A DNA stretch of 64,000 nt from Saccharothrix sp. ST-888 (GTDB taxonomy: Bacteria > Actinomycetota > Actinomycetes > Streptomycetales > Streptomycetaceae). Both the position numbers and the translations under genes were made by a program. Under the pieces are notes generated by a model. It was not told the origin of the DNA, did no database searches, and saw nothing but the letters and a program-made list of their open reading frames with translations. The stretch's first letter is position 1; each line of letters starts with the position of its first letter. The stretch spans positions 1 to 64,000 of the forward strand of contig NZ_JYJF01000025.1 of the NCBI RefSeq assembly GCF_000955975.1. Reading direction: 5' to 3'. Shown here piece after piece: positions 40,712 to 48,634 of this stretch.

Positions 40712-42199
40712 ATGCCGATCATCAACCGTACGGCGGCCGCGCTGGCCGCCGCCACCGCCGTCCTGTCACTCACGGCCCCGAGCGCGCAGGCCACCCCGGG
40801 CACGCAGGACGCCAACAGCGCGGTCTCCTGGGGAAGTTGTCAGAGCGACGGCCTGGATCCGCGCCAGCGGTGCGCCACCGTCCAGGTCCCGCTGGACTAC
40901 GGCCGCCCGCACGGCGAGCAGATCACGGTCGCCGTCTCCCGTATCGCGAGCGGACGGCCCGACCTGCGTCGTGGCGTCCTGCTGATGATCCCGGGCGGGC
41001 CGGGCGGTTCGGGGCTCAACGGGCCGTCGGAGGCCGTGAAGCGGCTGCCGCAGGCGGTCCGGGACGCGTACGACATCGTCAGCTTCGACCCGCGCGGGGT
41101 GGGCCGCTCCACTCCGGTCAGCTGCGATCTGGCGCACGAGGACCTGGCGATGGTCAACCTCCGCCCGTGGCCCGCCCCCGACGGCGGCATCACCCGTGCC
41201 ATGGACAGCGAGCGCCGGATCGCCGCCGCCTGTGCGGCCAACGGCGGGCCGGTACTGCGCAGCATGAGCACCCGCAACGAGGCCCGGGACATCGACCGGA
41301 TCCGCCAGGCCCTCGGCGAGCGGAAGCTGTCCACCTGGGGCGTCTCGTACGGGACTTACGCGGGCGCGGTGTACGCGACGATGTTCCCGCAGCACACCGA
41401 CCGGGTGGTGCTGGACAGCAACGACGACCCCGACCCGAGCCGGGTCGAGCGGGGCTGGCTGGCGAACTTCGCGGTCGGTGCCGAGGACCGCTTCCCCGAC
41501 TTCGCGCGCTTCGCGTCCACGCCGGGCAGCGCGTACCGGATCGCCGACACTCCGCAGGAGGTCCGGCAGGTCTTCCTCGGCCTCGCGGACCGCCTCGACC
41601 GCGAGCCGATCCCCCGGCCCCGCGCCAACCCGGAGCGGCTGACCGGCAACGTGCTGCGCGAGACGATGCTGGAGAGCCTGTACTCCGACGCGGGGTTCCC
41701 CGGGCTGGCCGCCCTGATGCTGGCCGCGCTCCACGGCACGGACCTGCCCGCGCCGAGCGGGCCGCCGGACGCCGTGCAGCAGAACACCGTCGCGGCCTCC
41801 GTCGGGACGCTCTGCAACGACGTCTCCTGGCCCGGTCCGACCGCGGACTACCAGGGTACGGTCACCGCCGACCGGGCCGCGCACCCACTCACCGCCGGGA
41901 TGCCGGTCAATGTGATGCCCTGCGCGTTCTGGCCCACCCCGCCCGCCGAGGCACCGACCCGGATCACGCCCGACGGTCCGTCGAACGTGCTGCTGGTGCA
42001 GAACCTGCGCGACCCCGCGACCCCGTACAGCGGGGCGCTCAAGCTGCGTGCGGCGTTCGGCCCGCGGGCACGGATGGTGGCGGTGGACTCCGGCGGCCAC
42101 GACGCCTACCTCGCCAACGGAAACGCCTGCGGGGACCGGGCGGTGACGGAGTTCCTGCTCGACGGTCACCGCCCAGGCCAGGACGTACTCTGCCGCTGA
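40712..42199 (+). CDS. Secreted S33-family hydrolase (tripeptidyl aminopeptidase-like)
   Basis: A 495-residue exported alpha/beta-hydrolase. The signal peptide is MPIINRTAAALAAATAVLSL with a probable cut after SAQA near residue 27. The catalytic Ser is in GVSYGTYAG (near 212), Asp in LRDPATP (near 434) and His in SGGHDAY (near 462), where the TAP-like C-terminal domain lies. The oxyanion region is GGPGGSG. Relatives (SlpD/SlpE, Tap) remove tripeptides from protein N-termini outside the cell. I chose the ATG at 40712, where the signal peptide begins; GTG at 40679 is possible. Confidence 0.87.
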   Translation: MPIINRTAAALAAATAVLSLTAPSAQATPGTQDANSAVSWGSCQSDGLDPRQRCATVQVPLDYGRPHGEQITVAVSRIASGRPDLRRGVLLMIPGGPGGSGLNGPSEAVKRLPQAVRDAYDIVSFDPRGVGRSTPVSCDLAHEDLAMVNLRPWPAPDGGITRAMDSERRIAAACAANGGPVLRSMSTRNEARDIDRIRQALGERKLSTWGVSYGTYAGAVYATMFPQHTDRVVLDSNDDPDPSRVERGWLANFAVGAEDRFPDFARFASTPGSAYRIADTPQEVRQVFLGLADRLDREPIPRPRANPERLTGNVLRETMLESLYSDAGFPGLAALMLAALHGTDLPAPSGPPDAVQQNTVAASVGTLCNDVSWPGPTADYQGTVTADRAAHPLTAGMPVNVMPCAFWPTPPAEAPTRITPDGPSNVLLVQNLRDPATPYSGALKLRAAFGPRARMVAVDSGGHDAYLANGNACGDRAVTEFLLDGHRPGQDVLCR

Positions 42200-42257
42200 G
42201 CGGGGCCCCGGCCTGAAATCGGCTGCGGGCGGACGGCCGGTCCGGCAGGATCACGCC

Positions 42258-42665
42258 ATGCAGAATCACACCATGAACGAACCGGTCGAGGCCGCATCCG
42301 CACTGGTGCGGGAACGATTCCCCGAGGCGGTAGCAGCCTTCCTCGGCGGATCGACCGCCCGGGGGCAGGGCACCGCCACCTCCGATCTGGATGTCGTGGT
42401 GATCCTGCCCGAGCCCGCCGAGGTGTACCGGGAGACCGTCGCCTGGGCGGACCGACCGGCCGAGCTCTTCGTGCACACCGCCGCCTCGGTCCGCACGATG
42501 TTCGCCTGGGACCGGGCCAACGGCGCGCCGATCATGTCGTTCATGTGCGCGCACGGTGCCGTCCTGCTGGACCTGGACGGCAGGGCCGGCCCCGCCGACC
42601 CGCCGGACCGAACACCCGCAGCTGCGCGGGGAACTGCGCGACCGACCACCCCCGCAGCACCGTGA
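42258..42665 (+). pseudogene. Nucleotidyltransferase with 3' end replaced by repeat DNA
   Basis: The first about 110 codons encode an intact nucleotidyltransferase core: GGSTARGQGTATSDLDVVVIL is the polymerase-beta-type G-S-x(n)-S-D-x-D motif, followed by DRPAELFVHTAASVRTMFAWDR. Relatives continue for another 100 or more residues. Here, after AVLLDLDG (about 42585), the frame runs into Pro/Arg/Ala-rich sequence containing the dispersed 18-mer repeat (42624-42641) and stops. The C-terminal substrate-binding part is therefore lost; the product is probably non-functional. Confidence 0.6.
42624..42641. repeat. Dispersed 18-mer repeat, second copy
   Basis: GCGCGGGGAACTGCGCGA, identical to 18709-18726. 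The motif is itself palindromic at its ends (GCGCG...CGCGC type). It sits in the 3' part of the damaged nucleotidyltransferase gene. Confidence 0.75.
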
Positions 42666-42724
42666 ACACCCGACCGAGTACCCACCGCCCACCGGCGCGA
42701 GGCACCGCATTCGTCCCCCGCTGC

Positions 42725-42760
42725 GGCGGGACATCAGGCGGGGCATCAGGCGGGACGTGA
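42725..42760. repeat. Three 12-bp tandem repeats
   Basis: Units at 42725, 42737 and 42749 follow GGCGGG(A/G)C(A/G)T(C/G)A. They lie in the gene-free stretch between the nucleotidyltransferase remnant and the NAT gene. Confidence 0.5.
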
Positions 42761-42863
42761 GCCGGACGGGCAGGCCGGGCGGGCTCGGGGCGCGCCGTCG
42801 GGTGGCTCTCAGGAACTGACCGGTGCTCAGGGGGCTGTCGGTGGCGGGGGCTAGGGTGTCCGC

Positions 42864-43721
42864 ATGCTGAACCGTACGGTGATCGAACAGTATCTGGGGC
42901 GGCTCGGCCTGCCTGAACCCGCCGCTCCGTCGGTGGCGGCGCTCTTCGCCCTGCACCGGGCCCATGTCGAGCGGGTGCCGTACGAGACGCTGGACATCCA
43001 GCTCGACCGTCCGACGACGATCGACCCGGCCGATTCGGCGGCCCGGATCCTCCGGGGCCGGGGCGGGTACTGCTTCCATCTCAACGGCGCCTTCGGCACG
43101 CTGCTGGCGGCGCTCGGATTCCAGGTGGAGTGGCATGTCGGCGGCGTGCAGGACCAGTCCCCCACGGCCGAGGCCGGGGCCGACGGGGATCACCTGGTAC
43201 TCACGGTGGACTGCGAGGGCCGGCGCTGGCTGGTGGACGTCGGCCTCGGCGACGGCCTGTACGAGCCGCTGCCGCTGCGCGAGGGGGAGTACCGGCAGGG
43301 GCCGTTCACCTACCGGCTGACAGCCTCGGAGGCCGAGGTCGGCGACTGGCGCCTCGAGCACGACCCGCAGGGCTCGTTCCTCGGGATGGACTTCCTCTCC
43401 GCGCCCGCCCGGCAGGCCGACTTCGAGGCCAAGCACGTCTGGCTCTCGACGTCGCCCGAGTCCCCGTTCGCCCGGGTGGCCTGCGCGATCCGCCGGGACG
43501 CCGACGGCATGGACGCGCTGCGCGGCTGCATGCTGGTCCGGGTGGACGCCGCCGGGCGGCACCGCCACGAGATAACCGACCCGTCCGAGTGGTACGCCAC
43601 CCTGGCCGACCGGTTCGGCCTGGCCCTGCCCGAGTACGGCCCCGCCGAGCGCGAGGCGCTCTGGCAGCGGGTGTTCGCGGTCCACCTGGCCTGGAAGGAG
43701 GCGACGGCCACGCATGCGTAG
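42864..43721 (+). CDS. nat: Arylamine N-acetyltransferase
   Basis: A 285-residue NAT that moves acetyl from acetyl-CoA to arylamines or hydrazines. The Cys-His-Asp triad is visible: Cys in RGRGGYCFHLNG (about 70), His in GDHLVLTV (about 109) and Asp in LVDVGLGD (about 125). VPYETLDIQL is also typical. The ATG has TAGGGT at 42852-42857 with a 6-nt gap and no ribosome site, so it is probably leaderless. The next gene, a hydrolase, overlaps its 3' end by 8 nt. Confidence 0.92.
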   Translation: MLNRTVIEQYLGRLGLPEPAAPSVAALFALHRAHVERVPYETLDIQLDRPTTIDPADSAARILRGRGGYCFHLNGAFGTLLAALGFQVEWHVGGVQDQSPTAEAGADGDHLVLTVDCEGRRWLVDVGLGDGLYEPLPLREGEYRQGPFTYRLTASEAEVGDWRLEHDPQGSFLGMDFLSAPARQADFEAKHVWLSTSPESPFARVACAIRRDADGMDALRGCMLVRVDAAGRHRHEITDPSEWYATLADRFGLALPEYGPAEREALWQRVFAVHLAWKEATATHA

Positions 43722-44478
43722 TGCTCCTGTCACCCCCGGCGGCGACCTGATCCGCTGGGTCGAACTGCCCGGCGCCGAGCCGGCCCGGGTGTACGTCCAC
43801 GGGCTGGGCGCGAGCTCGCTCCCGTACTTCACCGAGGCCGCGCTGCACCCGCTGCTGGCCGGCCGTCGCTCGCTGCTGGTCGACCTGCTGGGCTTCGGTG
43901 TCAGCGACCGGCCGACCGACTTCGACTACACCCTGGAGTCGCACGCCGACGCCCTGGCCCGGGCGATCGAGGCGGCCGGGGTCGGCCGGGCGCAGCTGAT
44001 CGCGCACAGCATGGGCGGGTCGGTGGCGATCGTCCTGTCCGCCCGCCACCCGCACCTGGTGCGCAGCCTGGTCCTGCTTGACGCCAACCTGGACGCGGTC
44101 ACGCCCGGCCCCCACTGGACGGGCAGCGGCCGGATCGCCTGGTACTCCGAGGAGGAGTTCCTGGCCTCCGGCTGGGCGGAGACCGAGCGGGTGGCCGGCC
44201 CGCACTGGTGGTCCACCATGCGGCTGGCGGGCCGCGAGGCGCTGCACCGCAGCGCCGTGCACCTGTGCCGGGGCAGCGAGCAGCTGATGCGCGAGCAGCT
44301 GCTCGGCCTGGGGATTCCCCGCACCTTCCTGTACCCGGCCGCCGACGGCCCGCTGCCGGGCGCGGCCGAGCTCGCCGAGGCCGGGGTCTCGCTCGTCGCC
44401 GTTCCCGACAGCGGCCACAACCTGATGCTCGACAATCCGGACGCCTTCGCCCGGGCCGTCGTGGCCGCGGAGTCCTGA
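43714..44478 (+). CDS. Alpha/beta-hydrolase
   Basis: A 254-residue hydrolase with a complete triad: HGLGASSLPYF (oxyanion), Ser in AHSMGGSVA (about 97), and a late His in DSGHNLMLDNP (about 232). DLLGFGVSDRPTDFDYTLESHA is a typical post-strand segment. The ATG lies within the end of nat with GGAAGGAGG upstream, so the two genes form an operon. A joint role, perhaps acyl transfer and hydrolysis on the same amide, is speculation. Confidence 0.87.
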   Translation: MRSAPVTPGGDLIRWVELPGAEPARVYVHGLGASSLPYFTEAALHPLLAGRRSLLVDLLGFGVSDRPTDFDYTLESHADALARAIEAAGVGRAQLIAHSMGGSVAIVLSARHPHLVRSLVLLDANLDAVTPGPHWTGSGRIAWYSEEEFLASGWAETERVAGPHWWSTMRLAGREALHRSAVHLCRGSEQLMREQLLGLGIPRTFLYPAADGPLPGAAELAEAGVSLVAVPDSGHNLMLDNPDAFARAVVAAES

Positions 44479-44495
44479 CTCGGCCGCCGGTCGTC

Positions 44496-44567
44496 GGGCG
44501 CCAGACCATTGACGGGCGTCCGACCACTGGCGGGCGTCCGACCGTTGACGGGCGCCCGCCGGTCGAC
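44496..44567. repeat. 18-bp tandem repeat, about four units
   Basis: Units start at 44496, 44514, 44532 and 44550, each beginning GGGCG(T/C)C and ending near TTGAC or CTGGC. The second and third differ from each other at two or three bases. It lies between the hydrolase gene and the MgtA remnant. Confidence 0.65.
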
Positions 44568-44573
44568 CGAGCG

Positions 44574-44645
44574 TCAGAGCCAGCTGTCGAAGCGCCGGAT
44601 GCGCCAGGTCTTCACCACCTGGGTGAGCAGGCAGTACCCGAGCAG
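44574..44645 (-). pseudogene. 3' tail of an MgtA-type P-type ATPase gene
   Basis: Minus strand, 23 codons and a stop: LLGYCLLTQVVKTW then RIRRFDSWL. This matches the invariant-looking C-terminus of magnesium-translocating P-type ATPases (MgtA/MgtB) as I know it. Nothing of the other roughly 870 residues is present upstream. The gene was evidently removed by a deletion whose downstream breakpoint is near 44646. Confidence 0.6.
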
Positions 44646-44651
44646 CGTCCC

Positions 44652-45091
44652 GGCGGCTTGCGAAGGCCGTGGTGGAGAGCTCGGCGGAGGAGGTGGAGGT
44701 GTCCGGCCGCACGCGTGCAGCGCTGGACGACCGGTGGCGACGGTGCGGGACCGTCAGTCGGTGATCAGGACGATCAGCTGGTCGCGCGCCGCGTGCAACG
44801 ACTTCCTTCGGGACTCACCCCGAATCACCTCCTCGCTCGCGCGGTCAGAAAAGGAGACCGGATCACACGCCGACCGGCGGACACGGTGCTGCCTTCGCCC
44901 TCCGACCGTGTCACAGGGCCGCAGGGCCGCAGGGCCGCAGGGCCGCAGGGCCGCATTCGAAGCCAACCGGCCCTCACAGGTCCCGGTTCCGAAGGTCCGC
45001 CCGGGCGGTTGCCCGGACCGAAGGAAGTCCACCCGGTTGCCCTGCGCGCCCGAATCGCACGGGCTTTCAGCGCTGCTTAGGCTGGCTCCTG
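44652..45091. other. Non-coding stretch with a short ORF and strong ribosome site
   Basis: No normal gene is seen. On the minus strand, GAGGAGG at 44828-44834 precedes a GTG at 44818 by 9 nt, opening a 14-codon ORF (MSPEGSRCTRRATS, 44774-44818). It is in the right orientation and place to have been the leader of the deleted mgtA gene. That link is inference. The plus-strand -10 TAGGCT of the NodB-like gene is at 45078-45083. Confidence 0.35.
44915..44954. repeat. Five perfect 8-bp tandem repeats
   Basis: AGGGCCGC repeated five times without change (44915-44954). Simple repeats like this expand and contract by slippage and may be useful for strain typing. Confidence 0.8.
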
Positions 45092-45937
45092 ATGACTGTC
45101 GACCGCCGCACCGTGCTGCGTTCCACGGCCCGGCTGGCCGCCCTCGGCGCCGCCGCCGGGGTCACCACCGCCTGCGGCGACAGCGGTGACACACCGGTGC
45201 GGACCGACCCGGGGCCGGAGCAGTCCACCGGCACCGCCGCCCCCTGGCCGAGCGCACCGGCCACCCCTGCCGACAGCCCGGCTGCGGCCACCCCGAGTCC
45301 GACCGTCGCGCCGAGTCTGCCGCCGCTCTCCCCCACCACCCCCATCGAGGTGGTCAACGGTCCGCGCGACCGGCCGCAGGTGGCGCTCACCTTCCACGGC
45401 CAGGGCGACCCGGCGCTCGCGCTCGCCCTGCTCGCCGCTGCCGAACAGCACGGCGCCCGGCTCACCATCCTGGCCGTGGGCGTCTGGCTGGACCAGCAGC
45501 CGCAGCTGGCCCGCCGGATCCTGGACGGCGGCCACGAGCTCGGCAACCACACCCAGAACCACCTGGACATCTCCCGGATGCCGGCCGCCCAGGCCCGCGC
45601 CGAAGTGCAGCAGTGCGCCGACCGGCTGCGGCGGCTCACCGGCTCGATCGGCCGCTGGTTCCGGCCCTCTTCCGCCCAGTACGCCACCCCGATGGTCCGC
45701 GCCCAGGCCCGGCTGGTCGGCTACGAGCACTGCCTCTCCTACGACGTCGACCCACGCGACTACACCGACCCGGGCGCCGAGGTGGTGCAGCGCCGGGTGC
45801 TCAAGGCGGCCATCGGCGGCTCGGTGATCGCCCTGCACATGGGGCACCGGGGCACCGTCGAGGCCCTGCCGGCCATCCTGACGGGCCTGGCCGAGGCCGG
45901 CCTGAGCGCCGTGACCACCAGTCAGCTCTGCGCGTAA
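45092..45937 (+). CDS. NodB-fold (polysaccharide deacetylase-like) Tat lipoprotein
   Basis: A 281-residue exported protein. The N-terminus has a twin arginine (DRRTVLRSTARLAALGAAAG) and a lipobox ending TTAC (Cys28), so it is probably a Tat-exported lipoprotein; a Pro/Ala/Thr linker follows. The NodB domain (about 90-281) keeps motif 2 (GNHTQNHLDIS), motif 3 (RWFRPSS) and late motif SVIALHMGHRG. Motif 1, normally T-F-D-D-G, reads LTFHGQGD, so both Asp are replaced. It may bind metal differently or bind sugar without deacetylating. TAGGCT 8 nt before the ATG suggests leaderless translation. Confidence 0.82.
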   Translation: MTVDRRTVLRSTARLAALGAAAGVTTACGDSGDTPVRTDPGPEQSTGTAAPWPSAPATPADSPAAATPSPTVAPSLPPLSPTTPIEVVNGPRDRPQVALTFHGQGDPALALALLAAAEQHGARLTILAVGVWLDQQPQLARRILDGGHELGNHTQNHLDISRMPAAQARAEVQQCADRLRRLTGSIGRWFRPSSAQYATPMVRAQARLVGYEHCLSYDVDPRDYTDPGAEVVQRRVLKAAIGGSVIALHMGHRGTVEALPAILTGLAEAGLSAVTTSQLCA

Positions 45938-45977
45938 CACCTGTCCTCAACTTGGCTGCTGTGCTTGGCTGCTGGCC

Positions 45978-46988
45978 ATGCGCTACATCATCATCGGCGC
46001 CGGCGCCATCGGCGGCACGATCGGCGGACGGCTGTACGAGAACGGGTTCGAGGTGGTGCTGGTCGCGCGCGGAGCGCACGCCGCCGCGCTGCGGACCGGC
46101 GGGCTGCGGTTCGCCACCCCGGAGGGCGTACGGGCACTGCCCATCCCGACGGTCACGAGTCCGGGCGAGATCGGGCTGCGGCCCGACGACGTCCTGGTCC
46201 TGGCGGTGAAGACCCAGCACACCGAAGGGGTACTGGCCGAGTGGGCCCCCCGCCCGGTCGCCACCGACGAGGGTGATCCGGCGGGCGGCCGCACGGCCGC
46301 CGAGCTGCTGCCCGTGGTCTGCGCCCAGAACGGCGTGGAGAACGAGCGGATCGCCCTGCGCCGCTTCCGCCACGTCTACGGGATGTACGTCTGGATGCCC
46401 ACCAGTCACCTGGAGCCGGGCCGGGTGTCCGCCTCCGGCGCACCGCTGAGCGGCGTCCTGCGCCTCGGGCGCTACCCCTGCGGCAGCGACGACAACGCCC
46501 GGCGGATCGCGGCCGACCTGGAGAAGTCGGTCTTCGCCGCCCCCGTCAGCGAGGACGTGATGCGCTGGAAGTACGGCAAGCTCCTCGGCAACGTGGGCAA
46601 CGCGCTGGAGGCCGTCGCCGGACCGGTCACCGGGGAGGAGCGGACGGCGCTCTACCGGCGGGCCCGGCAGGAGTACGAGGCGGTGCTGGAGGCCGCCGGG
46701 ATCCCGTACGCGACCGTGGAGGAGCAGACGGCCGACCGGGGCGATCGGGTCGAGCTGCAACCGGTGGCGGGCGAGGGGCGGGTCGGCGGGTCGTCGGCCC
46801 AGAGCCTGATCCGGGGCAGCGGGAGCATCGAGACGGACTACCTGAACGGCGAGGTGGTGCTGCTCGGGCGGCTGCACGGCGTCCCGACGCCGGTCAACGA
46901 GGCCCTGCAACGGCTGGCCGACGAGTTCGCCCGCACCGGCCGCCCGCCCGGCAGCCTGTCGGCGGAGGAGCTGGCGGCGCTCGGGTAG
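45978..46988 (+). CDS. Ketopantoate reductase (PanE/ApbA) family oxidoreductase
   Basis: A 336-residue NADP-dependent dehydrogenase-like protein. The nucleotide loop IIIGAGAIGGTIGGRL is at 4-19, then LAVKTQHT, CAQNGVENERIAL and, in the helical C-terminal domain, the likely catalytic Lys in RWKYGKLLGNVGNAL. PanE makes pantoate from ketopantoate for CoA synthesis. Actinomycetes carry several family members, so the true substrate is uncertain. Two copies of TTGGCTGCTG occur just before the start (45951-45973). Confidence 0.85.
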   Translation: MRYIIIGAGAIGGTIGGRLYENGFEVVLVARGAHAAALRTGGLRFATPEGVRALPIPTVTSPGEIGLRPDDVLVLAVKTQHTEGVLAEWAPRPVATDEGDPAGGRTAAELLPVVCAQNGVENERIALRRFRHVYGMYVWMPTSHLEPGRVSASGAPLSGVLRLGRYPCGSDDNARRIAADLEKSVFAAPVSEDVMRWKYGKLLGNVGNALEAVAGPVTGEERTALYRRARQEYEAVLEAAGIPYATVEEQTADRGDRVELQPVAGEGRVGGSSAQSLIRGSGSIETDYLNGEVVLLGRLHGVPTPVNEALQRLADEFARTGRPPGSLSAEELAALG

Positions 46989-47023
46989 GCCGGGGCCCGA
47001 TCGGCCGCTGCCGTCGGCGCGGT

Positions 47024-48526
47024 TCAGGCGCTCTCGTCCACGACGCGCAGGGTCGTCACGGCCGGGTCCGCCGCGCCTCGGACGTGGCCGCCCGGTGCGG
47101 CCGCCGTCCGGTGGAAGAAGTCGACGAGTTCGGCGGTGACGACCTCGCCGGGCAGCAGGTTGGGGATTCCCGGCGGGTAGGCGGCGAGGGTGTCGGCGGA
47201 GATCCGTCCGACGGCCCGGTACGCCGGGAGGACCAGGCAGGGGGCGAGGAAGGCCTGACGGGTGGTCAGTTCGACCGGGCCGGGCTCGGGCAGCCGCAGC
47301 CGGCTCGGCGGGGCCTGCTCGCCGAGGGGCACCGGCAGGGCGTGCAGGGCCTCGACGAAACGGTCGGTGTCCGGCTGGGCGCCCGCGCCGATCACGGCGA
47401 CGACCGCCGAGTCGGTGGCGACCTCGACCAGGATCCGGTGCTCGTGCATCAGCCTGCGCCGGGCCTCGTGGCCCGAGATGCCACCGGCCCTGGTGTCGAT
47501 CGGCACCCGCAGCGGATCGGCGGCGACGATGTCGGGGAAGCGGTCGAAGCCGTCGCCGACCAGGGCGAACCGGCCGACGGCACGGACGGCGGAGCGTATC
47601 TTGTCCGCCGCGTCCAGGGCGGCGGCGATCCGGTCCCGGCCGTTCACCAGGGTCCGGCGGGCCACGTCGAGCGAGGCCAGGAGCAGTGCGCTGGCGCTGG
47701 TCGACTGGGTCAGGTGGAAGACGCGCTGGACCAGGGGCTCCAGGGTGTCGCCGAAGGGCCCTTCACCGAGGTGCAGCATGGCCGACTGGGTGAGGCTGCC
47801 GCCGAGCTTGTGGGTACTGGAGACCACGAGGTCGGCGCCCTGGGCGAGCGCGTTCGCGGGCAGTTCGGGATGGAAGCCGAAGTGCGACCCCCAGGCCTCG
47901 TCGACGATGAGCGGGATACCGGCGGCGTGGGCGACCTCGGCGAGGGCGCGTACGTCGGCGACCGCGCCGAAGTAGCTGGGCGTCACCACGTAGGCGGCGG
48001 CCGCGTCCGGGTGCGCGGCGATCGTCTCGGCGAGATCGGCGGCGGTGACGCCGTGCGCGATGCCGAGGGCGGCGTCGACCGACGGCAGGACGAAGGCCGC
48101 GCGCTGCCCGGAGAGGACCAGGCCGTCGACCACGCTGGAGTGGATGCTGCGCTGGACGATCAGGGTCTCGCCGAGTGCCCGGGCGACCAGCGCCGCGATG
48201 CGGTTGCCCTGGGAGGCGCCGTTGGTGAGGAACCAGGTCCGGCGTGCGCCCCAGGCGTGCGCGGCCAGGCCGAGCGCCTGGTCCATCGGATTGCCCGCAC
48301 CCAGGTCGATGCCCTCCAGCAGCGGCGGTACGTCCAGGCGCAGCGGCGCCTCGCCGACGAGCCGGGCGAGGGCGTCGGAGCGGACCGGGTCGGCGGCGTG
48401 CCCGGGTACGTTCAGCCGGAGCCAGTCCTGGCGGGCGCAGGCGCTGACGGCCTCGGCGTAGGGGGCGGTGTGGTGCGCCGCGCGGTGGGCGGCGTCCCGG
48501 GTGGTCACGGGGGTTCGGTCGGTCAC
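47024..48526 (-). CDS. PLP-dependent Orn/Lys/Arg decarboxylase family protein
   Basis: A 500-residue fold-type-I enzyme of the bacterial basic-amino-acid decarboxylase group. The order is GASQGNRIAALVARAL, VQRSIHSSVVDGLVLSG, IVDEAWGSHFGFHPEL, and the PLP lysine in SSTHKLGGSLTQSAM near 240. The C-terminal domain carries AYPPGIPNLLPGEV, a family signature. It lacks the N-terminal wing domain of the inducible E. coli enzymes. It probably makes a polyamine precursor by decarboxylating lysine, ornithine or arginine. It starts with GTG, with no clear ribosome site. It is divergent from a LysR gene that probably controls it. Confidence 0.88.
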   Translation of the reverse strand: MTDRTPVTTRDAAHRAAHHTAPYAEAVSACARQDWLRLNVPGHAADPVRSDALARLVGEAPLRLDVPPLLEGIDLGAGNPMDQALGLAAHAWGARRTWFLTNGASQGNRIAALVARALGETLIVQRSIHSSVVDGLVLSGQRAAFVLPSVDAALGIAHGVTAADLAETIAAHPDAAAAYVVTPSYFGAVADVRALAEVAHAAGIPLIVDEAWGSHFGFHPELPANALAQGADLVVSSTHKLGGSLTQSAMLHLGEGPFGDTLEPLVQRVFHLTQSTSASALLLASLDVARRTLVNGRDRIAAALDAADKIRSAVRAVGRFALVGDGFDRFPDIVAADPLRVPIDTRAGGISGHEARRRLMHEHRILVEVATDSAVVAVIGAGAQPDTDRFVEALHALPVPLGEQAPPSRLRLPEPGPVELTTRQAFLAPCLVLPAYRAVGRISADTLAAYPPGIPNLLPGEVVTAELVDFFHRTAAAPGGHVRGAADPAVTTLRVVDESA

Positions 48527-48559
48527 AGGCAGCAGCGTCGCAGTCGGCGACGGCCAGAG

Positions 48560-48595
48560 GAATACTCTGTTTCCATGGGTGGCTCCAGAGATTCT
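48560..48595. promoter_or_regulatory. LysR-type operator between decarboxylase and LysR genes
   Basis: An imperfect inverted repeat: GAATACTCTG (48560-48569) and CCAGAGATTC (48585-48594) around 15 nt. It fits the LysR T-N11-A arrangement. It is AT-richer than its surroundings and lies at the divergent promoter. Confidence 0.5.
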
Positions 48596-48634
48596 CTATA
48601 GGTGGTTTCTCTCCAGGTGGAGCCGGGAGCCCAG

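Noticed and set aside
44754..44828. 24-codon ORF (MIRGESRRK...) in the mgtA scar
   Set aside because: Its GTG is directly adjacent to the AGGAG, leaving no spacer; the nearby 14-codon ORF has proper spacing.
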